The position numbers and the translations under genes were made by a program. Below the pieces are notes generated by a model. It did no database searches. It was given only the letters and a program-made list of their open reading frames with translations, and was not told the origin of the DNA. Below, piece by piece: positions 34,287-42,911 of a stretch of 51,462 bases of DNA. The stretch lies in contig CALHQJ010000087.1 in NCBI GenBank assembly GCA_938036545.1, positions 1 through 51,462 on the forward strand, written 5' to 3'. Every line of letters begins with the position of its first letter. Position 1 is the stretch's first letter. Source of the stretch: an uncultured Clostridium sp. (GTDB taxonomy: Bacteria; Bacillota; Clostridia; Lachnospirales; Lachnospiraceae).

Positions 34287-34344
34287 CAGTTTATCCATTT
34301 TCTGGAATGCGTTTAAAATTAAACAATTCATTCTCATTTTTTAC

Positions 34345-34373
34345 TTGAATATTCCAGGGAAATGGTTTAGAAT
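34345..34373 (+). promoter_or_regulatory. Promoter of the ferredoxin gene
   Basis: TTGAAT, 17-bp spacer, TAGAAT, followed by AAGGAGG before the ATG. Confidence 0.6.
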
Positions 34374-34415
34374 AAGAAGACAAAAGTACTTTTATTTTAT
34401 AAGGAGGTAATTACC

Positions 34416-34583
34416 ATGGCATATGTAATTAACGACGGCTGCGTAAGCTGCGGCGCATGCGCTAGCGAATGTCCTGTAGGCGCTATTTCTGAGGGCGACG
34501 GAAAATACGTTATCGACGCTGATACCTGCATCGATTGCGGTACTTGTGCAGCTACATGTCCTACTGGCTCTATCGAGGGCTAA
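34416..34583 (+). CDS. 2[4Fe-4S] ferredoxin
   Basis: 55-residue clostridial ferredoxin, short but unmistakable. Two clusters of C-x2-C-x2-C-x3-C are present: CVSCGACASECPVGAI near the start and CIDCGTCAATCPTGSI at the end. Soluble low-potential electron carrier, plausible donor for radical SAM enzymes or hydrogenase. Own promoter, AAGGAGG ribosome site and a strong terminator. Confidence 0.96.
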   Translation: MAYVINDGCVSCGACASECPVGAISEGDGKYVIDADTCIDCGTCAATCPTGSIEG

Positions 34584-34603
34584 TTGACATCCTTGCATAC
34601 ATA

Positions 34604-34632
34604 ATGCCTCTTCCATTGGAAGAGGCATTTTT
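34604..34632 (+). terminator. Terminator after ferredoxin
   Basis: Perfect stem ATGCCTCTTCC / GGAAGAGGCAT with a 3-base loop and TTTTTG. Confidence 0.9.
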
Positions 34633-34672
34633 GTTATCAGATTTCATTTTAAGTAAAGGAGTCTTTTTCATT

Positions 34673-35404
34673 ATGAAAAAACCTGTTATTGCTCTTACCC
34701 CTTCCCATAACCTGAAAAATGGACGTATGTTTGTATTTCCTACTTATGTCAGAGCCTTAGAAGCAGCGGGTGCAACCTGCTTTATTCTCCCTCTTGGAGC
34801 TTCCGATGAAGATATTAAGCAGCTTCTTTCCATCTGCCAGGGCATTCTGTTTACAGGCGGTCCTGATATCCATCCATTTCTATTGGGAGAAGAAACCCTT
34901 GCACAATGCGGTGAGGTATCCACAGCCAGGGATCAGTTGGAATTATCCCTCCTTTCTTCTGCTATGGAACTGAAAAAACCGATTTTAGGAGTCTGCCGCG
35001 GCGCTCAGCTCATTAATGTCGGACTGGGCGGAACTCTTTATCAGGATTTAGGTACCCAATTTTCCGCCGGCAAATCCGCAATTGCTCACAGCCAGCCCTT
35101 CCCTCCGGAGGTTCCTTCTCACCATGTTAATGTGAAAAAAGACTCAATGCTGGCTAAAATTACAGGAGTTGATACTTCGGATAACCCTCAGTTCCAGGTC
35201 AATTCCCTTCACCACCAGGCTATCTGGAAACTGGCTCCAGCCCTTTCTGCCTGCGCCCATTCCTCCGATGGATTGATTGAAGCAGTTGAAATGGCTGATT
35301 ACCCATTCCTGCTGGCAGTTCAGTGGCATCCGGAGTACCTGTTTTCCACTCGCAGCGAGGCTATGGCTATTTTTCAGGCCTTTGTGCAGTCATGCCAACA
35401 ATAA
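34673..35404 (+). CDS. Class I glutamine-amidotransferase-like hydrolase (PuuD family)
   Basis: Predicted gamma-glutamyl peptide or amide hydrolase. 243 residues: ILFTGGPDIHP, nucleophile Cys in ILGVCRGAQLINV, VNSLHHQAI, and the His/Glu pair in AVQWHPEYLF. The ATG at 34673 follows AAAGGAG; an upstream extension would run through the ferredoxin terminator. PuuD hydrolyses gamma-glutamyl-GABA; no other putrescine genes are nearby, so the substrate is open. Confidence 0.88.
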   Translation: MKKPVIALTPSHNLKNGRMFVFPTYVRALEAAGATCFILPLGASDEDIKQLLSICQGILFTGGPDIHPFLLGEETLAQCGEVSTARDQLELSLLSSAMELKKPILGVCRGAQLINVGLGGTLYQDLGTQFSAGKSAIAHSQPFPPEVPSHHVNVKKDSMLAKITGVDTSDNPQFQVNSLHHQAIWKLAPALSACAHSSDGLIEAVEMADYPFLLAVQWHPEYLFSTRSEAMAIFQAFVQSCQQ

Positions 35405-35410
35405 TTTAAC

Positions 35411-36157
35411 TTATACCTGCACTGCGTTCTTTTTTCCAAAACGTTTTTTCTTAAAAAAAGGAATTTTGGCCGCTGCTGCTTCTGCGCGGCCTCGATTGTC
35501 CTTTTGATAAGAACGTATAATTTCGTCTAACTGCTTAAAACGCTCCTCCTCCTTCTCATCGGATACTCGGAATAAATACTCCATTTCCTCCGTTACTTTT
35601 TCATTTACCATGCGGCTGATATCCTGGCTTAGCTTTTCATTATTGGCGTCTAATGCTCGTCCAATAATAAAATTCATAATCTCCTGGAACTGCTCCATTT
35701 TTTCTTCCGCAGTCATCCCAACCACAGGCATGGTTTCCTCCTTTTCCTCTTTACTCTGCTGTTTGGAGACTACGCCGCCGCTTAAAGGGCCTCTGCCTGC
35801 CAAAGCGCCTGTCTCAGATGTATGTCTGGCTGTGCCTGCCCCATGCTCCGAAACTGCTGCACATTCCTTTAATGCTTTTTCCATATCTTCCTCCAATACC
35901 TCATCCGATATTACTAAGCCATTTCCTGACTCCATGATTCTATCCAGTGCACTTTTAATTGCTTTTAGCTGATAGCCCTTTTCTTTTAAAATCTTTACCT
36001 GCTTCAGCAACCGAATATGCAGCTCTGTATAATAACGATGCCCCATTTCATTTCTGGGAATATCAAGCTTTAGTTCTTCTTCCCAATATCGAAGTACATG
36101 CGCCTCCACATCTACCTTTTTTGATGCGTCGGATATTAAATAATGTATCTCATTCAT
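35411..36157 (-). CDS. MerR-type helix-turn-helix protein with coiled-coil tail
   Basis: 248 residues. The N-terminal winged-helix MerR domain (about 1-75) contains VLRYWEEELKLDIPRNEMGH and LLKQVKILKEKGYQLKAIK. A variable Gly/Ala linker follows, then a charged helical region rich in Glu and Lys (about 150-230). It lacks Cys effector motifs. The layout resembles RacA-like chromosome-anchoring proteins as much as regulators. ATG chosen for AAAGGAGAG upstream. Convergent with the PuuD-family gene, 6 bp apart. Confidence 0.75.
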   Translation of the reverse strand: MNEIHYLISDASKKVDVEAHVLRYWEEELKLDIPRNEMGHRYYTELHIRLLKQVKILKEKGYQLKAIKSALDRIMESGNGLVISDEVLEEDMEKALKECAAVSEHGAGTARHTSETGALAGRGPLSGGVVSKQQSKEEKEETMPVVGMTAEEKMEQFQEIMNFIIGRALDANNEKLSQDISRMVNEKVTEEMEYLFRVSDEKEEERFKQLDEIIRSYQKDNRGRAEAAAAKIPFFKKKRFGKKNAVQV

Positions 36158-36235
36158 ACCTTGTCTCTCCTTTAGTTTCATTAACCTATTTATAATCTAT
36201 GCAAAGAGAAACCGGATTATGATTCTCGGAAATGA

Positions 36236-36268
36236 AAGAAGCCAAGATTTTTTATTTCTTGGCTTCTT
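36236..36268. terminator. Bidirectional terminator
   Basis: Perfect 12-bp stem AAGAAGCCAAGA / TCTTGGCTTCTT around a T-rich loop, between the secreted-protein gene and the MerR gene. Confidence 0.75.
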
Positions 36269-36312
36269 AGGAAAGGTATCAAAAATTAGATATTGTCTTA
36301 GTTATAAGCTGA

Positions 36313-36804
36313 TTACGGAGTATCTGTAATCATAACACCGTTTGTCCATGTAGACTGAGTCTCTACAACACCGTTTTTCCACACTCCGTGAGTACCGCGG
36401 ACACGATAATAGTAGCCAGACGGCTGGTTACGCACTTCAAAGCTAACCGTCGCCTCGCTTAAATCCCCATTTGGCACATCTTCCGGCAAAAAAGTAAAAT
36501 CAAAATCATCTACCTGTGTCCATCTATTGTCACTATCCAGTCGATCTAAGTAGAGATGCATCCGAATTTTATCTACAACTTCATGAGCTGTAGTAACTCC
36601 AGATATGCGAATAGCACCTCCACCGGCATTTGTGATACCGGAGTTTGAAAAATTTATATATGATCCCCGCCTACTATCAATCCCCCTAGCAGTGCCCGTT
36701 TGGACCATATCTGTATTCATCTGTATCCCTGCTAATGTTGGTACAGAAGTCATTAAACTACAAATCAGCCCAGCCATAAGTGCTTTCTTAACCATGTTCT
36801 TCAT
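36313..36804 (-). CDS. Secreted protein of unknown function (possibly DUF6147)
   Basis: 163 residues from the ATG preceded by GGGAGGGC. Signal peptide with AGLICSLMTSVPTLAG and a likely cleavage after residue 26. The mature part is beta-rich with GAIRISGVTTAHEVVDKI, LEVRN-like FEVRNQPSGYYYRVRG and GVWKNG. No enzyme motif. The pattern matches small secreted proteins common in Lachnospiraceae; family name given tentatively. Confidence 0.7.
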   Translation of the reverse strand: MKNMVKKALMAGLICSLMTSVPTLAGIQMNTDMVQTGTARGIDSRRGSYINFSNSGITNAGGGAIRISGVTTAHEVVDKIRMHLYLDRLDSDNRWTQVDDFDFTFLPEDVPNGDLSEATVSFEVRNQPSGYYYRVRGTHGVWKNGVVETQSTWTNGVMITDTP

Positions 36805-36879
36805 AAAATATGCCCTCCCAACTCTATATTTGTGTAACATACTTTATAAACGTTTCTTTCAATAAATTGTGACATTTTC

Positions 36880-37860
36880 TTAAAACGTAATATCTGCAGC
36901 TATTTTTTCAAATTCATCCTCTGGAAGGATTCCTCCCAAATAATAAAAATACTTATCCCTTTCAAATATGACACTATACTCTTCTTGATTACTGGTATTT
37001 ATATTTTTTTCAATCTGTAATATTCTTTCCAACCATTCATTTTTCACTTCTATATAGTCAGTTCTATCAGAACTAAAAGCATCTGAATTCTCGTTAAATC
37101 CATTTCCCTGCATTAAATGTATCTTTTTTCCTTGATATTCAAACACTATTAATGCAAATTCTTTCTCTATAATTAGCTTACTAAATTTCATACCATCCGG
37201 CTTATAGCCAAGCTTCAGTACCGGAATCCCCAACTTTTCTCCAACAATTCTATATGCTTCTTTCTCATTATCTACATCTGTATAATTCTCAGATTCATTA
37301 TCCCATGCAATATTGCTATTTTTTCCTTCTCTTACATCCTGTTTATACTCCAGCGTTTTCCTTCCACTGACTCCAATTCCAGTGGCCCACAACAGCGCTC
37401 CGGCTAATGCAGCCGCCAAAATAATTCCCCATGTTTTACGGCCAAAGTGGTGTATCCTTGGGGTGTGATTTATATCGGTATGATCTGCTCCCACCTCCGG
37501 CGGTCTCTCCGGTTCTGAGGTTTCCGCCGATCGCAAATGAGCGTCCGGTTCGACTGTGCCATGGAAAACCGGCTGATTTAATTCCTTTTCCAGCCTTGGC
37601 TCAATTCCACGCTCCCTCATCTTTTTGAGTATTTCCTCAAATTCATCCGAAGGTGCCGCATTCTCATTCTGTTCCGGCAAATCCCGCTGGCCGCTCAGTA
37701 ATTCTTCTTCCTCTGCCATTTTTGCAGACTCTGCCTGAGCTTCAGCCATTTCCAGCTCTTTTAAAAGCTGTTCATCGCTGTAGCCGAAAGATTCCTGAAG
37801 CAATAATTCGATTTTTCTATCTTCAGACTGAAGGCTGTCCGCCTCTTTTTTCCTTTCCAC
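36880..37860 (-). CDS. Single-pass membrane protein with C-terminal DUF4367-like domain
   Basis: 326 residues: a long acidic cytoplasmic N-terminus rich in Glu and Gln (about 1-140), one TM helix (about 145-165, IILAAALAGALLWATGIGV), and an extracytoplasmic domain with AYRIVGEKLGIPVLKLGYKP and EKEFALIVFEYQGKKIHLMQ, as in DUF4367. Such proteins often act as membrane partners (anti-sigma-like) of ECF sigma factors. The nearest sigma gene (39052-39591) has the same orientation but is separated by murG on the opposite strand. Confidence 0.7.
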   Translation of the reverse strand: MERKKEADSLQSEDRKIELLLQESFGYSDEQLLKELEMAEAQAESAKMAEEEELLSGQRDLPEQNENAAPSDEFEEILKKMRERGIEPRLEKELNQPVFHGTVEPDAHLRSAETSEPERPPEVGADHTDINHTPRIHHFGRKTWGIILAAALAGALLWATGIGVSGRKTLEYKQDVREGKNSNIAWDNESENYTDVDNEKEAYRIVGEKLGIPVLKLGYKPDGMKFSKLIIEKEFALIVFEYQGKKIHLMQGNGFNENSDAFSSDRTDYIEVKNEWLERILQIEKNINTSNQEEYSVIFERDKYFYYLGGILPEDEFEKIAADITF

Positions 37861-37990
37861 GCTGCACCTCGCATTGGTTTATACCATTTTTACTGCTTCC
37901 CTCTGTTTTCCCAACTTCCCTGATACTGAGGGTTGACTTTTTCTTTTTTATGGGTACTATATAACTATAAAAACATCGGAGGTCTATTCT

Positions 37991-39055
37991 ATGAAAAAAA
38001 TCATATTGACCGGCGGCGGTACTGCTGGCCATGTTACCCCGAATCTTGCTCTGCTTCCGTCTTTACAGGAATTAGGCTATGAAATCCATTATATCGGCTC
38101 CAAACAGGGAATTGAGCGAAAGCTGATCGAAAATGCCGGTATTCCTTATGATGCAATTTCTTCTGGCAAACTTCGCCGGTATTTTGATTTAAAAAACTTT
38201 TCTGATCCGTTCCGTGTTATGAAAGGTTATTTTGAAGCCTTAAAATTAATGAAAAAATATCAGCCTGACGTGGTTTTCTCCAAGGGCGGTTTTGTCTCTG
38301 TTCCAGTAGTACTGGCTGCAAAGCACTACAAAATCCCAACCATTATCCACGAGTCCGACATGACCCCAGGCCTTGCCAACAAACTCTGCATCCCTTCTGC
38401 CAAAAAGGTCTGCTGTAATTTTCCTGAGACACTGCCTTACCTTCCTGCTGATAAAGCGGTTTTAACCGGCTCGCCTATCCGTGCTGAAATCCTCCAGGGG
38501 GATCGCCTTGCTGGTTTAAAATACACCGGATTATCACCTGATAAACCCATTATCCTGATTATTGGCGGCAGTCTTGGTTCTGTAAAAGTTAATACTGCTG
38601 TTCGAAGCATCCTCCCCCGCCTGTTACAGCAATTCCAGATTATACATATCTGCGGAAAAGGCAATCTGGACGAAAGTCTGATTGGCACAGCCGGATATGT
38701 ACAATACGAATATGTAGACGCTCCTTTAAAACACTTATTTGCTGCTGCTGATTTGATTATTTCCAGAGCCGGAGCCAATTCCATTTGTGAGATTCTGGCC
38801 CTTAGAAAACCAAACCTGTTGATTCCTCTGTCTGCTGCTGCAAGCCGCGGCGATCAGATTTTAAATGCAAAATCCTTTGGCAAGCAAGGCTTCAGTTCGG
38901 TATTAGAAGAAGAAAACCTAACAGACGATACCTTATATCAGGCAGTTACCCAGTTGTATGATAATCGTCAGGCTTACATCTCCGCTATGGAAAACAGCCA
39001 TCAGGGAAATGCGGTAAATACGGTTATCTCATTAATTGAACAGTACGCCGGCTAA
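37991..39055 (+). CDS. murG: UDP-GlcNAc:undecaprenyl-PP-MurNAc-pentapeptide GlcNAc transferase MurG
   Basis: Makes lipid II at the inner face of the membrane. 354 residues: N-terminal [37 protein letters not shown], and the donor-site motifs [24 protein letters not shown] and [12 protein letters not shown]. Two-domain GT-B enzyme of normal length. It lies outside the usual division/cell-wall cluster and on the opposite strand to both neighbours. Ribosome site GGAGG at good distance. Confidence 0.93.
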   Translation: MKKIILTGGGTAGHVTPNLALLPSLQELGYEIHYIGSKQGIERKLIENAGIPYDAISSGKLRRYFDLKNFSDPFRVMKGYFEALKLMKKYQPDVVFSKGGFVSVPVVLAAKHYKIPTIIHESDMTPGLANKLCIPSAKKVCCNFPETLPYLPADKAVLTGSPIRAEILQGDRLAGLKYTGLSPDKPIILIIGGSLGSVKVNTAVRSILPRLLQQFQIIHICGKGNLDESLIGTAGYVQYEYVDAPLKHLFAAADLIISRAGANSICEILALRKPNLLIPLSAAASRGDQILNAKSFGKQGFSSVLEEENLTDDTLYQAVTQLYDNRQAYISAMENSHQGNAVNTVISLIEQYAG

Positions 39056-39591
39056 TTCTCCAAATCGTCTCTTTTTAATTCCCTTCGGAGAAATTTTCTT
39101 GCTCTTGAAATCCTGGCTCTGCAGGCGTCTCCGCTGATTCCCAGGATTTCACAGACTTCTTTCTGCGGCCGTCCTTCAATCAAATGAAGAATGGCCGCTT
39201 CCTGCAGGTCCTTGCTCATTTTGGCAATCACTTTTCTGACCTCTTCCAGCGTTTCATTTTCAAAGATTTGATCAAACGATGACTCTGTACGGTATTTTTC
39301 GGATATTCTGCAGTCTTCTATAAATTCCTCGGAATTAATACTGACCATTTCCGCATTTCGCCGCCTTCTGTGATAATCCACACAGCGATTTTTCAAAATT
39401 CTTACCAGCATAGCCCTCTTGCGGTCTGACGTCCATTCCAGGGAATAATGTCCAAAATACGATATAAATGTTTCCTGAACAACATCATCAATATCTTTAT
39501 CCGGAATCCCATAGGATCTTGCCAGAATACGAAGAGGGGCCTGATATTCCTCATACATAGACAGCAACAGCTCATTTATCTTTTGCTGCAT
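39052..39591 (-). CDS. ECF-type RNA polymerase sigma factor
   Basis: 179 residues with sigma region 2 (about 10-85, [17 protein letters not shown]) and region 4 (about 115-175, [20 protein letters not shown]). Directs RNA polymerase to a small regulon. Its stop overlaps the end of murG by 4 bp, convergently. The likely membrane partner is the DUF4367-like protein on the far side of murG. Confidence 0.88.
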   Translation of the reverse strand: MQQKINELLLSMYEEYQAPLRILARSYGIPDKDIDDVVQETFISYFGHYSLEWTSDRKRAMLVRILKNRCVDYHRRRRNAEMVSINSEEFIEDCRISEKYRTESSFDQIFENETLEEVRKVIAKMSKDLQEAAILHLIEGRPQKEVCEILGISGDACRARISRARKFLRRELKRDDLEN

Positions 39592-39606
39592 GTTATTCTC
39601 CTAAAA

Positions 39607-40026
39607 TTATAAAAGGGCGCTTTTTATTTTTTCGGCAATGTTAGCTAAATTTTCGCTGTCAGCCGTATGCGGCTCCCAGCTTACCATAGCCGGACCTCCC
39701 TCGTATCTTGGAATTACATGCATGTGGAAATGAAATACTGTCTGACCTGCTGCCAGACCATTATTCTGAACCAGATTAAATCCTGCACACCCCAAAGACT
39801 GCTTCATAGCAGCACCAATCTTTGCTGCCAGCGGCAATACCTTTGCAGACGTCTCTGCATCTAATTCACAAACATCTTTAAAATGATTCTTTGGAAGAAT
39901 TAACGCATGTCCCTCTGAAGCCGGTCCCAAATCTAAAATTACGCGGAAATCCTCATCCTCGTAAACCGTTGCAGATGGAATCTCCCCATTTGCTATCTTA
40001 CAAAAAATGCACGTTTCATCTTTCAT
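39607..40026 (-). CDS. HIT family nucleotide hydrolase
   Basis: Small purine-nucleotide phosphoramidase-type protein. 139 residues: CIFCKIANGEIPSATVYED at the start and the catalytic histidine triad HFHMHVIPR near the end. Typical size. The start overlaps the rhomboid gene by 11 bp, and the sigma factor gene follows 15 bp later. Confidence 0.93.
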   Translation of the reverse strand: MKDETCIFCKIANGEIPSATVYEDEDFRVILDLGPASEGHALILPKNHFKDVCELDAETSAKVLPLAAKIGAAMKQSLGCAGFNLVQNNGLAAGQTVFHFHMHVIPRYEGGPAMVSWEPHTADSENLANIAEKIKSALL

Positions 40027-40660
40027 AATAATTTCCTCCTGATTCTGCTTTTCTTCTCATCCCTGCCCTGGGCTTCCGGTATAATACCGCTCCCATCAGC
40101 AAGCCGATAATGATTCCTGACATGTGAGCTGTATTGTTGGTTCCTGTATTGGTAAATCCCAAATACAGGGAAAAAACTGCCATTAAAATCAACTGTCTGC
40201 TGCTTAAATCTTCCAGCCGTCCCTTATTTCTAAGAACTGCATAAATCAGGCCGCCAACTACTCCAAATACTGCTCCTGACGCCCCTGCCGATACTACATT
40301 TGCTTGTGTTGTCCAGTAAAAGTACAACGATACCAAATTTGCTCCGATTCCGCACGCCAGATAAAATATCAGATATTTCACTCTTCCCAGCGCCCGCTCC
40401 AGATTATCGCCTAAAACAAACAGCACCAACATATTATTTACTAAATGATGAATACCAAAATGCATAAACATTGCTGTTACAAGCCGATAATACTCTTTTT
40501 TCAGAACAACCAGTGGTGCATACAATGCGCCGTACTGCACCATAATTCCTGTGTTTTCGCTGGAACCTTTTATCTCAAGAAATATGAAATACAGCACATT
40601 TACCGCAATCAGGCAACCGTTTACCCAGGCAATATGCTTCTTAGAATATGATGAATCCAT
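40016..40660 (-). CDS. Rhomboid-family intramembrane serine protease
   Basis: 214 residues with six predicted TM helices. The catalytic Ser is in GASGAVFGV and the catalytic His in NNTAHMSGIIIGLLMG; HHLVNNMLVLFVLG is the family's helix-2 motif. Cuts TM segments of membrane proteins; targets unknown. Co-translated with the HIT gene. Confidence 0.9.
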   Translation of the reverse strand: MDSSYSKKHIAWVNGCLIAVNVLYFIFLEIKGSSENTGIMVQYGALYAPLVVLKKEYYRLVTAMFMHFGIHHLVNNMLVLFVLGDNLERALGRVKYLIFYLACGIGANLVSLYFYWTTQANVVSAGASGAVFGVVGGLIYAVLRNKGRLEDLSSRQLILMAVFSLYLGFTNTGTNNTAHMSGIIIGLLMGAVLYRKPRAGMRRKAESGGNYYER

Positions 40661-40822
40661 AGCAATTTTCTCCTTTGAGTTAGGTATATTTTACCATAAA
40701 TTATGCATAATTTAAAGTATTATCCGATTCAGGGTTATGTCCTCGTTTCTTTCCATTATGTATCGTTCTTTTTTTGTAATATCTTGTTTTATTTTCTTAA
40801 GGATCGTTCAGAGATTCGTAAT

Positions 40823-40851
40823 TTGCTTTTTTGTTGTTTCTACCGTATAAT
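40823..40851 (+). promoter_or_regulatory. Promoter of the DUF4358-MBOAT-DHHW operon
   Basis: TTGCTT, 17-bp spacer, TATAAT, about 30 bp before an AAAGGAGGA ribosome site. Confidence 0.7.
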
Positions 40852-40892
40852 GGTCGAGTAAACGCCTTTCAGGCATATAAAGGAGGACTATA

Positions 40893-41462
40893 TTGATTAT
40901 GATGAAAAAACACTTACTTACATTTATTATGGCCGCCGCATTGTCTGCTGCATCTATAACTGGTTGTTCCAGCAGCCCATCCACCAATGAAACCACCGCT
41001 CAGGAAACGGTTGTAAACGTATCCTTAGACGACGTTCTTAGCGATATAAAAGAAGCTTACGGTGAAAACTACATTCCGAATACTCCTGCCGATGATCAGA
41101 TGATGTCCGATGTTGTAGGACTTTCTCCGGAACTGTGCGAAAGCTATGTTGCGGAAATGCCTATGATCAGCACCTTTGTAGAAACTTTTATTGGTGCAAA
41201 GGCAAAAGAAGGAAAAGGTGACGAGGTAGAGACCGCTTTAAATGCATACAGAGATCGTCTTGTAAATGACACCATGCAGTATCCTATGAACATTGCAAAA
41301 ATTCAGGCATCCCAGGTAATTCGTCATGGAGACTATGTATTCTTTGTTATGTTAGGCGCTCCAACTGACGCTTCCATGGAAGAAGGCGACGAAGCTGCTT
41401 TAAATTCTGCAAAAGAAAACAACCAGATTGCCATTGATATTATTGATGGCTATTTCAAGTAA
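40893..41462 (+). CDS. DUF4358 lipoprotein
   Basis: About 187-189 residues. Signal peptide ending in lipobox SITGC, Thr/Ser-rich linker, then the DUF4358 region (DVLSDIKEAYGENYIPN, ETALNAYRDRLVNDTMQYP). GGAGG is 6 bp before a TTG (40893) and 12 bp before the ATG (40899), so the start is ambiguous. First gene of a three-gene run with MBOAT and DHHW; the trio recurs in Lachnospiraceae, and the lipoprotein presumably assists surface acyl transfer. Confidence 0.82.
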   Translation: MIMMKKHLLTFIMAAALSAASITGCSSSPSTNETTAQETVVNVSLDDVLSDIKEAYGENYIPNTPADDQMMSDVVGLSPELCESYVAEMPMISTFVETFIGAKAKEGKGDEVETALNAYRDRLVNDTMQYPMNIAKIQASQVIRHGDYVFFVMLGAPTDASMEEGDEAALNSAKENNQIAIDIIDGYFK

Positions 41463-41465
41463 GCC

Positions 41466-42890
41466 ATGGTATTCAGCAGTCTTTTATTCTTATTTCGTTT
41501 TTTGCCTCTGTTTCTGGTGCTGTACTTTGCAGCACCGAAACGGCTGCGCAATGCTATTTTATTTATTGGAAGCCTTATTTTTTATGGATGGGGAGAGCCT
41601 GTTTATATATCTCTCCTCCTTTTTTCCACATTGGTAGACTTTATCCATGGACAACTTGTCGGAAAGTTTAAAGACAAGGGAAATCTGACGGCTGCAAAAT
41701 GGGTCGTAGCATCTTCTGCCATTATCAATCTGGCTCTGCTGATTGTTTTTAAATATACGGATTTCTTCATCCGTTCCTTTAATGAGCTAACCGGCAGTTC
41801 CGTCCCCCTTTTAGGATTGGCTCTGCCTATTGGTATTTCTTTTTATACCTTCCAGACCATGTCCTATACCATTGACGTGTACCGTGGGGAAGCGCCTGTA
41901 CAGAACAATCTGATTTCTTTTGGCGCATATGTCTCCATGTTCCCTCAATTAATTGCAGGTCCTATTGTACGCTATCAGGATATTGCTCTGGAATTAAATA
42001 ACCGCCAGGAAAACCTGAATCAGTTTGCCCTGGGTATCCGGCTGTTTATTATTGGACTTGGAAAAAAAGTGCTGTTAGCCAATCAGACCGGCGCTTTATG
42101 GACTGAAATCAGCGCTATTCTTCCAGAAGAACGAAGTATTTTAATGGTATGGATGGGTATTTTAGCATTTTCCTTCCAGATTTACTTTGATTTCTCAGGA
42201 TATTCCGATATGGCAGTCGGAATGGGACATATGCTTGGTTTCCGTTTTCCTGACAATTTCCGTTATCCCTATATTTCCAAAAGCATTACTGAATTCTGGC
42301 GGCGCTGGCATATTTCTCTAGGAACCTGGTTCAGGGAATATGTCTACATTCCTCTGGGCGGAAATCGACATGGGACTCTTCTCCAAATACGTAATATTTT
42401 AATTGTATGGCTCTTAACCGGTATCTGGCATGGGGCAAATTTGAATTTCCTGTTATGGGGTCTGTATTTTGGAGTTTTGCTGTTATTGGAAAAATTTGTA
42501 TTTAAAAAATGGCTGGAACGTCTGCCTGGCTGGATACAGCATGGATACGCCTGCCTGCTGGTTATTTTCGGCTGGGTGCTGTTTGCCTTTGAAGATATGA
42601 ATGCTGGCTTTACTTATCTGGTTCAGATGCTTGGCGGCGCAGGACTGCCTTTCTGCAACGAAAGAACCTTATTCCTGCTGTGCGGCAATCTGATTCTTCT
42701 TCTGGCATCTACTCTTGGTTCCACCCCATTGCCAGCCAAAGCAGCCCGACTGCTGTCTCCTGACGGCCAAACCAGATTTCAAACTACAGGAAAAGTCCTG
42801 GAACCATTATTTTTAGGCCTGGTTCTGTTTCTATCTGTTGCTTATCTGGTAGACGCCACATACAACCCATTTTTATATTTCCGCTTTTAA
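41466..42890 (+). CDS. MBOAT family O-acyltransferase (AlgI/DltB-like)
   Basis: 474-residue polytopic membrane protein that moves acyl groups across the membrane to surface polysaccharide. Motifs: PIGISFYTFQTMSY, FPQLIAGPIVRY, FWRRWHISLGTWFREYVYIP and the catalytic His in LLTGIWHGA. It starts 3 bp after the lipoprotein stop with a weak ribosome site, so translation is probably coupled. The partner is the DHHW protein downstream. Confidence 0.93.
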   Translation: MVFSSLLFLFRFLPLFLVLYFAAPKRLRNAILFIGSLIFYGWGEPVYISLLLFSTLVDFIHGQLVGKFKDKGNLTAAKWVVASSAIINLALLIVFKYTDFFIRSFNELTGSSVPLLGLALPIGISFYTFQTMSYTIDVYRGEAPVQNNLISFGAYVSMFPQLIAGPIVRYQDIALELNNRQENLNQFALGIRLFIIGLGKKVLLANQTGALWTEISAILPEERSILMVWMGILAFSFQIYFDFSGYSDMAVGMGHMLGFRFPDNFRYPYISKSITEFWRRWHISLGTWFREYVYIPLGGNRHGTLLQIRNILIVWLLTGIWHGANLNFLLWGLYFGVLLLLEKFVFKKWLERLPGWIQHGYACLLVIFGWVLFAFEDMNAGFTYLVQMLGGAGLPFCNERTLFLLCGNLILLLASTLGSTPLPAKAARLLSPDGQTRFQTTGKVLEPLFLGLVLFLSVAYLVDATYNPFLYFRF

Positions 42891-42911
42891 TGCGGCCAGA
42901 AAGGACATTTT

